Source of the DNA: Strongylocentrotus pallidus
Lineage: Eukaryota; Echinodermata; Echinoidea; Camarodonta; Strongylocentrotidae
Length of the DNA: 37,405 nt
Assembly: GCA_030265145.1 (NCBI GenBank)
Contig: JARBES010000113.1
Location: 11,883,340-11,920,744 of the forward strand
Direction: 5' to 3'
The notes under the pieces were generated by a model that saw nothing but the letters and a program-made list of their open reading frames with translations, did no database searches and had not been told where the DNA came from. The position numbers were made by a program, and so were the translations under genes. Positions 1 through 10,629 of this stretch are shown one piece after another. The stretch's first letter is position 1. Each line of letters opens with the position of its first letter.

Positions 1-393
1 AAGTCTAAGATAAATAATACTGCTCTCTGTCTTTCTATGGACCAATGCATCTAGATACATGCACTTTGAATGACATGTATCTTATTTAGGTCGTAAAAGA
101 TGTGTAGGTCGTAGATACTTTAATTAATTTACATATAGACCTACTATGAATTGTTGTGATTGCATTCAATGTGAAGAAATGAAAGATTTACTTGGGGGCT
201 GACCTCGCTTAGCATGTTGCTATTTTTAGCTCAAGTTACCAAACAATATGTATTGTATTAACTATAAATAAATATACATATTAGTGATTGGGTGATAAAT
301 TCAAGCTTGAAACTTCAAACTTAACTGATTGCATTTAGATTGGAGATATGTGCAGCTAAATTTCGACATAAATGTATTTATTTCCTTTTCCAG
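1..393. other. Intron upstream of Ig1, internally duplicated
   Basis: No coding exon is visible. The stretch at 213-335 recurs at 619-747 (offset about 406) with small changes, and the segment starting ATTAGATTGGAGATATG occurs three times (about 338, 469 and 749), each time leading into a pyrimidine tract and CAG. Confidence 0.6.
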
Positions 394-455
394 TTGGCCC
401 AGAAAGAATTAGTTTGAACATCACCATCACCTCCTCCCTAAATCCTGATCCTAAT
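394..455 (+). pseudogene. Decayed copy of the 5' end of the Ig1 exon, first copy
   Basis: After TTTCCTTTTCCAG the sequence repeats about 60 nt of the exon beginning at 810 (reading G-P-E-R-I-S-L-N-I-T-I-T-S-S-L-N), including the acceptor. It then leaves the exon sequence and reaches an in-frame stop (TAG at the end of the next segment) with no donor site. It is therefore a fragment copied with its splice acceptor, not a usable exon. Confidence 0.75.
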
Positions 456-525
456 CGTGATTCAAATTAGATTGGAGATATGTACAGCTAAATTTCTACA
501 TGCATGAATTTATTTCCTTTTCCAG

Positions 526-588
526 TTGGTCCAGAAGGGATCAGTGTGAACATCACCATCACCTCCTCCCTAAATCGTGATCCTAAAG
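526..588 (+). pseudogene. Decayed copy of the 5' end of the Ig1 exon, second copy
   Basis: A second acceptor-side copy of the exon at 810, about 130 bp after the first, again keeping a good pyrimidine tract plus CAG and reading G-P-E-G-I-S-V-N-I-T-I-T-S-S-L-N-R-D-P. It diverges after about 60 nt and meets a stop before any donor. It could act as a decoy acceptor for the true exon at 810. Confidence 0.75.
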
Positions 589-809
589 AAAATATACCGG
601 TATATTAACAATTGGATATCATGTTGCTAATTTTAGCTCCAGTTACCAAAAGATATATATTGTATTGACTATAAATGAATATACATATTAGTGATTTGGT
701 AGTAAATTCAAACTTGAAACTTGAAACTTGAAACTTAACTGATTGCATTAGATTGGAGATATATGCAGCTAAAATCCTACTTACAACAAATTAATTTGTT
801 CTTTTCCAG

Positions 810-980
810 TCGGTCCAGAAGGAATCAGTGTGAACATCACCATCACCTCCTCCCTAAATCGTGATCCTGACCTTGGTGAAGAGATCACCTTCTTGTGCCA
901 GATCAGCCCTAATCCTCTCTACACCAACCCCAGGTGGCATGGACCTAACGATGAGATGTTCCCTGTGGTCAACACTTTAG
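810..980 (+). CDS. Ig domain 1, first half (exon)
   Basis: The acceptor is CTTTTCCAG and the donor is G|GTAAGA; 171 nt, phase 1-1. The product begins G-P-E-G-I-S-V-N-I-T-I-T, carries the B-strand motif I-T-F-L-C and the strand-C tryptophan in P-R-W-H-G-P, and ends near V-V-N-T-L. N-I-T is a possible N-glycosylation site. This is the usual first half of the Ig fold in this gene. It is slightly longer than its paralogues (156-159 nt). Two upstream fragments copy its first 60 nt but have no donor, so this is the only complete version. Confidence 0.88.
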
Positions 981-1609
981 GTAAGAGATTTGTACATCTG
1001 CATGTCACTAAACATTTACACTAACACTTTATTAACTACACCAATCTCAAGGAAATGTACCTTTGAGGAAATGCTGAACTCTTTCATGTATTCAACCGTC
1101 TTAAGTAAGGATCTAATGTCTTTACACCTTTACTTTAAAACTTTAAACCACTTGCTGACACCAATGCCATGTGGCATGTACTACATGATTAGCTCTTCCT
1201 TGTCAACAATCTTTGTATGTTATGCTTCAAAGTAAATCTGAACCTTCAAGCAAATTTCTTTGAACTTGTGAATCAGAAAAATGCCGCAGTGAAAATCTGA
1301 ATAATTTTTCATAAACAATTGGAAATTTGTGGTTTTATTTTCAAATTTGAAATTGAAAAATTACTTGAAGTAATGTTACTGCAATGTAATGGCAAACAAA
1401 CTTCCAAATATGCCTCTACACACAAAAGGACTTAATTTTTTTCTCTTAATGAGTTCTCCTTAATTGATACACTTTTAACTGTGTTTGCGAGGAATTCATA
1501 ATTTAAGTGGCATTTTTGTAGTTTTACAAACAAAACCAGACTGCAATGCTATTTTTGATTTACAATGTCAATGACAGTTTTGCCATTCTGCTCTTTTCTT
1601 GTACATTAG
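981..1609 (+). other. Intron splitting Ig1
   Basis: AT-rich intron of 629 bp between the two Ig1 exons. Nothing else recognisable was seen in it. Confidence 0.8.
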
Positions 1610-1753
1610 ATCCATTGCGGCCACCTATCCATGCTGTGCAGCTGACACCTTTGATGACACAGTTAACCCTCAGCAGTGTGTCCGAAGAGATGGCTGGAAT
1701 GTACGCCTGCACCGCTGGACCGCTGACCAGCCTGTATCCTCTCAACATACCCC
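1610..1753 (+). CDS. Ig domain 1, second half (exon)
   Basis: The acceptor is GTACATTAG and the donor is C|GTAAGA; 144 nt, phase 1-1. It reads D-P-L-R-P-P-I-H and onward to the Ig signature E-E-M-A-G-M-Y-A-C-T-A-G-P-L, ending L-N-I-P. The A-G-x-Y-x-C motif with the Cys that pairs with the one in the preceding exon completes the fold, although the usual Asp two residues before the Gly is replaced by Met. The T-A-G-P-L tail after the Cys recurs in most Ig domains of this gene. A SINE begins about 20 bp past the donor. Confidence 0.88.
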
Positions 1754-1773
1754 GTAAGATGATTATACTTAGT

Positions 1774-1880
1774 AGAGGTGTGGTAGTCTAGTGGTTTTAG
1801 TGCTTGACTGGAAATTCAAAGGTCGTTGGTTCGAGTCCAGTCACGGCACTAATGTCCTTTGGCAAGGTTAAATGATTTGT
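1774..1880 (+). repeat. tRNA-derived SINE head (plus strand)
   Basis: The head starts AGAGGTGTGGTAG and holds a perfect pol III box A (TAGTCTAGTGG, 1784-1794) and a box B (GGTTCGAGTCC, 1828-1838), followed by the ACTAATGTCCTTTGGCAAG body shared with copies near 25990, 31370 and 31760. After about 1880 the body no longer matches those copies; a short A-run at 2091-2100 may be its tail. It lies about 20 bp after a coding exon. Confidence 0.85.
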
Positions 1881-2156
1881 TAAATGATGTGTATTTGAAG
1901 TGAGATGCTAAGACAACGGGTTTAAGATTCATATTTATGTACTTCAAGTGTGTAGCATCTAAATAAGCTTTCATGTCCCTTCCAAGTGGGCATTACTGCC
2001 ATGCTCGATGATGAAGTGACTCCTTTGATCATGTAGTAGAAACCTCTGTTTTCAAATTCACTACACCAAAAACCACTTAACTGTTCCTTAAAAAAAAAAA
2101 TCTATCTTGCATCTATATTGCATATAAATGAAAAAAATACAAAAGTGGAGGTTACA

Positions 2157-2455
2157 GGAATTTCAATAATTGTGGATAAATAGACTTAGATGGTTTGGAC
2201 ATGTGGCAAGAAGAGAGGCAACACACTGGCTCCGGAGGGTTTAAAAATTTCCGGTCATCAGAAAAAGACCTCGCGGGAGACCCAGGAAAACTTGGAGGGA
2301 TACCATAGAAGAAGATGCCAAAACATCTGGTTTCATTTATATGGATCCCACAGACAGGAAAGCTTGGAAAGCAGCCATTAAGGAAATGAAATGTCCAACC
2401 CCACAAAGTGGGGAAAACAGGCTCTAAACGCTGATGATGATGTGTCTTCAGTTGT
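2157..2455 (+). mobile_element. 3' end of a non-LTR retrotransposon (LINE)
   Basis: Two reading frames joined by one shift give a typical LINE reverse-transcriptase C-terminal tail: R-W-F-G-H-V-A-R-R, then R-K-R-P-R-G-R-P-R-K-T-W-R-D, then F-I-Y-M-D-P-T-D-R-K-A-W-K-A, ending P-Q-S-G-E-N-R-L and a stop at about 2436, followed by a short GATGATGATG tail. The G-H-V and R-G-R-P-R-K-x-W motifs are characteristic of RTE/CR1-like LINE tails. It is a 5'-truncated fragment of about 0.3 kb in the intron before EGF1. Confidence 0.85.
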
Positions 2456-2494
2456 CTCATTCACAACATGATATTGTTTGATGTTTATTTTCAG

Positions 2495-2593
2495 CATCAA
2501 CATGTGAGCAACCGTGTCAGAACAGAGGAAACTGTGTTAGAAGTCAATGCGTGTGCAAGCAAGGCTTTGAGGGAGAATTCTGTGAAATAGAAG
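2495..2593 (+). CDS. EGF-like domain 1 (exon, copy A)
   Basis: The acceptor is TATTTTCAG and the donor is G|GTGAGA; 99 nt, phase 1-1. The six-cysteine core runs C-E-Q-P-C-Q-N-R-G-N-C and then Q-C-V-C-K-Q-G-F-E-G-E-F-C. It has N-R-G where most domains of the gene have N-G-G. The exon recurs at 11105 with three base differences (two silent changes and a Ser codon change, all conservative). It follows Ig1 and precedes Ig2. Confidence 0.92.
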
Positions 2594-3268
2594 GTGAGAC
2601 CAAATCAGAATCACAGTGGTGGTAAAATAGATGATCTTCAATGTTTATTACGCTGATGATGTAGTACAGAAGACACTTTCAAAAAGAAACTTAAAGCCCA
2701 ACTCTTTCCATCTTGAAACCATAATGTATGTTTTGAGTATTTTTAATTTCATTTCGTTCATAATATCTTAATTACTGTTCCTTATTTGATTGTTGTGATG
2801 TTTATGTTTCTTTTCTTTTGTCATCGCGCTCTGATCATTTTTCTGTACTAGCGCTGAATGAGAAACAATTATCATTATTATTATGATGATGAGGATCATC
2901 ATCTTCATTATCATCTGCTGTTTATAGTATTTGACTGCTTAATGATTGTAAACATTTTCATATGTCGGTTTGTGCTTTACACCATAACAATTGTCATCAA
3001 AAATATAGACAAAGATGAATGAGGTAAAGATAAATACTGCAAACTTGTTTCAGTTTATTTATTTATTTATTTGTCTTATTTTATTAGGATGGCTCAATCA
3101 GTAGTTAAATACTATTTCCCATGTAGTTGCCTGAACCATAGCGATGATCTATAGCAGTTGTTTTGTATAATACCATAGCCTCAATGTAGTATTGTTAATT
3201 TTGCATTTTGACTAAATGGAGGAGGGATAGGTTCATTCTTATTGTTTACATTTTTTTTAATTCACTAG
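2594..3268 (+). other. Intron between EGF1 and Ig2 (copy A)
   Basis: An intron of 675 bp. Apart from the LINE fragment it holds short ATT/ATG and TTTA repeats (for example near 3055-3075) and no coding exon. Confidence 0.75.
2650..2890 (+). mobile_element. LINE 3' terminal fragment, present only in copy A
   Basis: The stretch reads T-F-K-K-K-L-K-A-Q-L-F-P-S then a stop, which resembles the C-terminus of CR1/L2-type reverse transcriptases, then a 3' UTR-like region ending in a GCGCT motif and an ATTATT/ATGATG tail. The corresponding place in copy B (about 11245) lacks it, so it was inserted into one copy after the two diverged, or lost from the other. Confidence 0.55.
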
Positions 3269-3424
3269 TGGAAGTTTTCTACAACATCACAATAACACCT
3301 GACCAGGTTCTCACGCCCTCTGTTGGTGACAGTGTAAGTTTCCTGTGCGAAAGTGAAGGCCTGGATGCTCCACTCCCCATCTGGTACGACCAGAATGGTA
3401 ATCGCATCTCACCAAGCAGGGCAG
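3269..3424 (+). CDS. Ig domain 2, first half (exon, copy A)
   Basis: The acceptor is AATTCACTAG and the donor is G|GTAAGT; 156 nt, phase 1-1. It reads V-E-V-F-Y-N-I-T-I-T-P-D-Q, then V-S-F-L-C for the B strand, and P-I-W-Y-D-Q-N-G for the strand-C Trp. N-I-T is a glycosylation site. Copy B at 11646 differs by a few bases with Ile/Val swaps. The domain is completed by the exon at 9587, over 6 kb downstream, with two 33-nt microexons in between. Confidence 0.92.
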
Positions 3425-3429
3425 GTAAG

Positions 3430-3545
3430 TAACCACAGCAATAGTCTCTTGAATAGAACAGGACCTAGTACGGTGCCTTGGGTAACCACTGTTTTTGCTG
3501 ATTCAAAGAGAATGCTATTGTATTTTTTTGCAGAGATTATTGATG
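3430..3545 (-). mobile_element. Possible LINE reverse-transcriptase scrap
   Basis: On the minus strand, just after the Ig2 exon, the translation contains T-Q-G-T-V-L-G-P-V-L-F, which closely matches the conserved PQGTVLGPLLF motif of LINE reverse transcriptases. Copy B (about 11822-11900) reads T-Q-G-T-M-L-G-P-V-L-F. Only this short motif is recognisable, so chance or heavy decay cannot be excluded. Confidence 0.4.
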
Positions 3546-4567
3546 CCAGTTTGTTATATATGTACATTTCTTTTTTACACCAGAATTTTACAAGTAGAAT
3601 GCTCAAATTCGATATATGTTTTTATATAAACATCAAATCTTGTCTTTATCACCTGTAAGTACACTATTATGTTTGCTTTCTGATTCATGATAGATCATTT
3701 AAGTTGTAGACTTTTTTGATATGTTGCACGAAATGTATTTCAGATATTCATTGATGGACATGTATCATTATAGACAATTATAGTGATATTTTGTAAATGC
3801 TACCATACAAGAAATAAGTGCAATTGCCCATTAAAAATGACTGTTTGCAAATACTGTATATGCATTGAAAGTTTGTTTCCATATGCCATTTCCCAAAATA
3901 ATTATTATTATGGTATCCACTACACAAAAGCACTGCCACCATAAACTGTTTCCCATTGCAAAAGAAACAAAAGTTCTGCGATTACATGCTCATGAAATAT
4001 AAGTGTATCATCTTCCCTAAGTCTAGCCCCTCATTCACACTCTCTTTCAGCAGTTCCATGGTTAAAAAGAAGGTTTTACACATATTTGCTTCAAAGCTAC
4101 ATTGCGCTTAGAGAAAATCCTATATCTCATAAGTTCTTTTTGCACTGAGTTCTAGCCAACACTTTGTCACGCTCTGTTCTTGGCATGTATCAAATGAAGA
4201 TTGCAACAAAGTGCTTCTTTTTTATATTAATATGCAATGTATACAGAGCTGTGAGAAGTTGATGTATGTGTACAAGTTTAAGAACTCTCTTGTGTATATT
4301 TCATTACTTTTATTTTCTTTTGAACATTTGATTTGCATCTTTATTTTATGTTTTCTGTTTGACTGCCTTTTCATTGATTTCCATCACATTTTTTTACATT
4401 GTGTTTCCTGTTTCATCTCCTGGTTTTCGCTTGGTTTTATTTGCTGCCCTTCCATCATCTGATACCCCTCCCTCTGGGCAATGTTCACCATCATCACCAC
4501 CTCCATCACCACCCTTATGATTGACCTTTGACCCCCATGTGTGTGTGTGACCTGACTATTCTGATAG

Positions 4568-4600
4568 ACAATGAGTTTGCAAACTCCTTCAGTTCATCAG
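4568..4600 (+). CDS. 33-nt microexon A1 (candidate cassette exon)
   Basis: A 33-nt segment with the acceptor TTCTGATAG and the donor G|GTAAAG, phase 1-1 like every exon of the gene. With the preceding G it encodes D-N-E-F-A-N-S-F-S-S-S-G. Inclusion would add 11 residues, rich in Ser and acidic residues, to the loop between the two halves of Ig2. It is preserved with both splice sites at 12963 in copy B (two base changes, Ala to Gln), and 125 bp or more of upstream intron are identical. The flank is pyrimidine-rich. Function and splicing are inferred. Confidence 0.6.
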
Positions 4601-5645
4601 GTAAAGTGAATAGTTGGGAAAAAAAGATAACTATTCCAGAATTTATGGGAAGGGTTACATATATTTGTGATATCTATATGCACCTTGAGTTACAATGCAA
4701 TTTAGCATCCATCCACCTTCCCTTTTGTTCTTTTGAAGTGTTCATTGCATCAGAAAATTTTGGTTATCTTATCTATAAATCATCAATGTAATTGTTTATT
4801 TAACCCAATCAGCCAAATGGAAAATTCTGCATTAATGAATGTTTGGTCTTGATGTGAACCTAACTATTATAAATTGGAGTGGAATTAACTAGTTTCAGAA
4901 ATGAGTCAATACCTGTAATGTTTGTTGAATGTAAGTTTTTTGTATTAAAAATAAAAGAAGTTCGGTTTTCTATATTTGTGTGAATGTCCCTTCAATTACA
5001 TTTAGTAACTGAAACAAAAAATACATCGCTTTCATGTGAGCATTCCATACCCTTCTCTACAAAGTTTAAAAATTTAGTTTTATTGTGCAGTGCCATATTT
5101 CATTTATTTCAATTTGATTTTGTATTCATTACCCTTCATATATACATATATTTTTTAAGTAAAATCATTTTACTCCTTTCACCTTCATATATCACCCCAA
5201 ATGAAGCAATACTGCCATTTTTGTTTTCTAGTGACTCAGTGGTATTGGTTAACATTGGTGAAGATTTCATTTCAAAATGTTTCCCTGTGAAGACATGATA
5301 TCTCCCCCCCTGAAAAAAAAAGCATGCTGGCTTGCTTTTCTTGAGCAGCATAGTACATTTATTTTAAAGCTCATTTGTATCTATTTCAACTCTCAACTTA
5401 ATCCTGGTATATTTTCTTATTTAAAGCACATTAATCCAATCAAAATACAATATTAAGTTACTTTTTCAGAGAATCCGTAACAATTTTTAACCACATGGGG
5501 AGCATTTTAGATTCTTCTTTCCATGTTAACCAGTACCTGAGTAGCCCATCCTGATTGTCCTATCCCAAAGTCATATACCCCCTGCTAACCTCATTCTGTT
5601 TTACGCCCTTCATCCTGGTTTTTCCTTTGCGTTCGCACCGTTTAG

Positions 5646-5678
5646 ATGAAGCGTTAACGGAAACGGTATCGTCGTCAG
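5646..5678 (+). CDS. 33-nt microexon A2 (candidate cassette exon)
   Basis: A second 33-nt segment with the acceptor ACCGTTTAG and the donor G|GTAAAC, phase 1-1. It encodes D-E-A-L-T-E-T-V-S-S-S-G, the same length as A1 and with the same D...SSSG frame, so the two look like paralogous alternatives. It is kept in copy B at 14046 with one silent change. It could be included alone, together with A1 or not at all without changing the frame. A long pyrimidine-rich stretch precedes it. Confidence 0.6.
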
Positions 5679-7386
5679 GTAAACCCCTTCCCTTTTCATT
5701 CAAGTAACACCGGTTATTTGTTCATCATCACATGTCACGACTTAATTGTACACAAGCGACATTTCAAGATGACCCTTTTTTTCCAAGCTTTTTTAATGAT
5801 TATTTATCAATTGGGGCTCGTTAATAGATAGATTGTAAAAAGAAAATGAGCGAGTATTAAAAAAGAAAGAAAAAAAAAAAGCCACATTTCAGCTGAATGT
5901 TTTTGACATTTTACAAGAAATCTGTTACATTTTATCAATGATAACATTTATTTTTCAAGAATAATCTATTTGTTAAAAAAAAAAAAATATATATATAAAC
6001 AAATTGAGATGGAGTGTACAATTCTGTAGACATGGGAAGTAACAGCACCAACACCAAATACCACTAACAAGCATCCCTTAATCATGGACAGTTATATATA
6101 ACACAATAGCAACTCCTTTCCAAAACCAATCAAAGGCAATTTCAATAGCATTGTGCATCATCTATTTAAATGTGCGAACATGACAATGGTGTTTTGCGTA
6201 CTTCAAACATGATGTCCACGAGACATACAATAAGGTATTGAAAATGTCCTTGAGTTGAGTTTTCGAAAGTTGCGATCGTGTTATATTTTCTTCTACGAAT
6301 GCATTTTAATCATACATGTATGATGTCACCATGTATTTTATTGTTTGTCACTCTGTGTATTTTACTTTTTACATTCACAATCTGTCAATCAAGATGTAAT
6401 GAGCTCATTAGCATGTGCTATTGTGCTCATACATGTATTATGTTTTTAAGGTTATGTAATTTTTATTTTGTCTAATAAGCATACACACTGTGTGTATGTA
6501 TTTCTTTGCTTTCCTGTTACAGCACACTAATAATAACATGTATTTAGTTGTTTGCAAACAGAGACATTGCATGAGGAATCACTTTATAAAGGGAAAACAA
6601 TGTTTTCAGAGCATCATCGGCATTGAAAGGATTGCACTTCTCATACACAATTCATGTTATTGGTATCGAGAATAACTAACTTCAAACATCATTAAAGGTG
6701 GAAAATCTTAACTTAAAAATGTCTTTAAGTGAGGCCAGTAGGAAATGGAGACTTGAGTATTAAACAAAACTTTGAATTCTTTCTGAAGTTTGAATGTCAA
6801 AAGAAAATGAAGTGCAAAGTTGTGATAGAGCACTTGTTACAGAACATTGATTAAAGATGCAGTTAGGATGATAAATACATACACGGTATATTGATTTCAC
6901 AAATAAATAAATGAAGACGTGTACATATATGTACTAAACAGAAATCCAGCGGTACATCATACAGTAAGCATCATTATGTACTCAGTAAGCAAGTTAGTGA
7001 AGTTGTGCTTTTTATGTATTTAATTACCTCCATGTACTTTTTCCCATGTATTTTAATACTGGTAGGAAACAAGGCATTTAAAATGGTCATGGAAATGTAA
7101 GAAACTGAGTTCTACATTTTTAGTTACGCTACAGGAAGGACAAAATTATGCAAACCAAAAGATCATTTTAATTGGAGAATACTTACCGGTATGTTGTTTG
7201 TATCATCCAAGGTAACAAGATTTTGATTAGATATCATACATAACAATGAAACTGATAATGCAATTTAGGGAGAAAAAGTCGTGTATCACATAACATTAAA
7301 CAACAGCCAAACACCGATTACATAGATATAGCAAATCTAAAATGTGGATATTGACTTTTCTAAATTGCACTCCTAACACACATTTA

Positions 7387-7750
7387 CATCATCTAATAAT
7401 AACATTCCACATTTTACACAAAAAGTGGTAGACATATATATATATATATATATATATACATACAATTTTATGAATTGATTGAATTAACAATATAGTTACA
7501 ACCATATATACCACCATGTTTTGTATCTTTGAATAATTAGTAAGGATAATATGATATTGGTCATTTTATTTCATTTTACAACATCTAATAATAACATTCC
7601 GCATTTTATACGAAAAGTGGTAGAGAAATACATATACTTGTATGAAATAATTGAATTAACAATATACTTACAACCATACATACCACCATATGTTGTCTCT
7701 TTGAATAATTGGTAAAGATAATATGATATTGGTTATTTTATTTCATTTTA
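7387..7750. repeat. Two-copy tandem duplication, about 185 bp period (copy A)
   Basis: The sequence from CATCTAATAATAACATTCC through TGATATTGGTCATTTTATTTC occurs twice in a row, the first copy interrupted by a TA microsatellite. The same pair is present in copy B (about 15853-16205), so it predates the split of the two large copies. Confidence 0.8.
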
Positions 7751-9586
7751 TTTGTGTTGCTTTACTACATAATGTAATGACTCTGGATTGCCAGTTTCTA
7801 ATCTGCTGAGCTCTGTAACGAATAACATATTTGCAGCTGACATTGCTCTCTTACATTAGCTTTGGATGTGCCTGTTTCATAAGAGTCTGGTCAATTTAGG
7901 GAAATAATTACCCAAACCTCAAACAAATGGCAACAAATGGGTTTTTGACGGTTTCCCTTGGTGTTTGATATGAGAAGCAACTAGCTAAAATCTTAGAAAA
8001 TCGAACTCACAGAAAGTGGTTATTTCTTGGTGGCCATAATCTGTTGTAAGTAGTATGAATGGATTCCTAGCCCCCCCCCCCCAAACCTAGGTATAGACAC
8101 CAAAATCACATCTCTATGATGGATATATCTTGATTCATGGCTTTTTAAAGGTATTAACGGCCATCTTGGACGCCATTTAGAAAATACCCCTTTTCTGTGG
8201 GTCTGTTTTTTAAATACTTTTAGTATGTTATTCTTGATGTCAAACACTACCAGAAACCTTTGAAAACCCTTTTGTCGCAATTTCTTGGGGTCAAACTCTA
8301 TTTTGATCCGACTATAAATGTGTTTTCTTTTTAATAGTCCCATTCAGACCCGAGTTGATAAACTGCTATAAAACAATAGTGGCACGTGAAAATTCTTGAC
8401 AAAATTGTAAACAAGCTAATTGTTGCCTCACCATGGTCAGCAAAACCAAAACAAAGAGCAAGTGGCTTACCAGCCGTGAATAAATATTTTTGAAAGTGTT
8501 TTTTGTAACTCTTTAAAATTTCATAAAGTAACAAAAGCATAATGCGCTTGGTACTCCTGTCTGGTATAATATAAAGACCAGGGATTCACATACCGGTAGA
8601 CACATCTACCTGCCAAAGTTAGGAAAACAGTCTATTTTGTAGACTTTTCCCAGAATATTTCACAAAAAGAGAGGAATCTAGGGTTCAAAACAATAGCTGA
8701 AAGGCCAAAAAAGGAATCATTCCTTCAAAATTGGATAGATTAGCAGCTTTTTGTATGTATTAACCACAGAATGTTACCTCATTAAGTTTTTGCACTGGTG
8801 TTTTAGGCAGTTTACCATATCGCGTTTGAGTTTGGTGTAAAGATGTTCATAGATTAATCTGGTCATGGATTAACAAACACTGGCACCCACATATTCCATG
8901 GATATGAATTGTTCATGTTTGACCATTGACGACCTCATACTGAGGCGAAATGAACAGTGCAGGTTATCTTTTTGAATTTGTTGCATTTGATGATTTTTCC
9001 AATTTATAAAATGCAAAATCAGTTTATTCACATCAGATATATATATATATATATATATGGTATTGTTTAACAAAATAATTCATTTATATATTTCAATGCC
9101 TCAGGACCAGGTTATGAAATTATGTTGATTTAAATGATCACATATCATCAGGATTTAGATCTATATACGAAAATGTAGAATAGTAATATAATTTACTTGA
9201 ATAATTTCATCTTCTATACAAGTTTATTTTTCAATTTTTACAATTGTCATTTAAAATCCAAAATATATTTCATGTTGCAGCCCTCATTGTTGAAATAAAA
9301 ATACTCAAAAATCTTATTTCATGTTTTGGAAATCCCTATAAAGAGCCAATAAGAGAATTTTTTTCGAAAATGACATTTTTTAATAACCACCATGACATAG
9401 GTAATTTACAAAAGCCGTTTGAATTGCAATTAGAATTGATTTTCAAAATAATTTTATGTGTAGAAATCCGTTGAAATGAAGAAATAGGTAGTACATCCAT
9501 GTTCAGTGTCTTCGAGCATTGGAACGTATAATACTTCTTGTCCAAATTTTGATTTATAATTAATGTTTTGTCTTGGCTTGATGTAG

Positions 9587-9730
9587 ACGTGGACTTGGCT
9601 GGTCAGTTAGTGCAGGTCGTCTCACCTACCCAATCAAGACTGGTGCTTAATGACATCTCAGAATCAGACTCGGGTATCTACACATGCGCTGCTGAACCGA
9701 AAAGGGATACCATTGTTGTCAACATCTACA
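9587..9730 (+). CDS. Ig domain 2, second half (exon, copy A)
   Basis: The acceptor is CTTGATGTAG and the donor is A|GTGAGT; 144 nt, phase 1-1. It reads D-V-D-L-A-G-Q-L-V-Q-V-V, then S-E-S-D-S-G-I-Y-T-C-A-A-E-P, ending V-V-N-I-Y. The canonical D-S-G-I-Y-T-C motif supplies the second Ig cysteine. Here A-E-P replaces the A-G-P seen elsewhere. Copy B (17876) differs by about seven bases including Ser to Ala before the Gly and Tyr to Phe near the end. Confidence 0.92.
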
Positions 9731-10530
9731 GTGAGTTATTCAATGATCAACATCCCCATGTGATAATTCGTTTGCATTGTGTTTTCACAAAATTGGTAGA
9801 TTAGTAATGTTGAAATAGTCCTTCATAGACGTTTTGGGAATAGATTGATAACAAGATGTGCATGTATCTACATGTAACTTTGCCTGCATCTTTTAAGATA
9901 TAAATTACTTTGTCCATGTAGGCCTAAATTTTACAGTATGTTTGGATTCTATAGAAGAAAGTCCCCAGTCATTTTAAAACTATTTTGTGTGTGTGTATAT
10001 CCTAGTCTTGCCTACCCCCTTTTTAAAAATCGTAATGACCATGTATCTGACACTCTATACTTCCATAGTTCTTTCTTCTTTCTTCTTCTTTTTGTGTTCT
10101 TTATATCTATTTCTCTTAAATTTTGACTAGCTTTCCAACTAGCGCCTTTATATCTCCTTACTCTAACCACACGTTTGCCTTTTTATTTTAATGTATTACA
10201 TTGTACAAATAATATAAACATCTTTGTTACTATATTTTCTTTTGATCAATTAGTCCAATTGCTTTAAAAACTTTTGTAATCATAATAATGTTGATTTTCA
10301 GATATTCCTGGTTTCCGATAACGTATAAATAAAGGTTCTTTTCTTTGAATTTTTGCACATTAGTTTTCTTACATCACTTAATAATATCCCAGAAGTGTGC
10401 ATCAGATTGTATACCCATACAGATTGGTTTGTTATCAATATAATATTGAAAAAATATCTCTTTTCGACAATACTCTTTCATGTTATTTAATGATTTAACT
10501 AATCCTTTTCTCCATTTGTTCATGTTTCAG
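9731..10530 (+). other. Intron between Ig2 and EGF2 (copy A)
   Basis: An AT-rich 800 bp intron with a TTCTTC-rich patch near 10070-10095. Nothing else was recognised. Confidence 0.75.
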
Positions 10531-10629
10531 TTCCTCGTTGCCTACCAGAGTGTCAGAATGGAGGCTCTTGTGCGGAGGGAATCTGTGGATGCACTGAGGG
10601 TTTCACTGGATCTCACTGCCATTACTCAT
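10531..10629 (+). CDS. EGF-like domain 2 (exon, copy A)
   Basis: The acceptor is ATGTTTCAG; the donor T|GTTAGT is weaker than the others but is the same in copy B. 99 nt, phase 1-1. The core reads C-L-P-E-C-Q-N-G-G-S-C-A-E-G-I-C-G-C-T-E-G-F-T-G-S-H-C in order, with all six Cys present. Copy B (18820) has four base changes, one of which replaces Ala with Val. Confidence 0.92.

Larger units (their letters stand above)
3425..9586 (+). other. Large Ig2 intron (copy A) holding two microexons
   Basis: A 6.2 kb intron, unlike the 0.6-1.9 kb introns that split the other Ig domains. It contains the two 33-nt microexons, a 185-bp tandem duplication (7387-7750), TA repeats at about 7435-7458 and 9040-9058, and a poly-C run near 8071. 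No further Ig or EGF exon was found in it. Confidence 0.75.

Noticed and set aside
7835-7875. CAG-GCTGAC... AG flanked by sequence well kept in both large copies, considered as a third microexon
   Set aside because: No donor in the right phase follows.
8020-8343. A 107-codon minus-strand open frame
   Set aside because: The counterpart in copy B is broken by several indels, the frame crosses a poly-C run, and no motif is recognisable. It is likely intron or old repeat.
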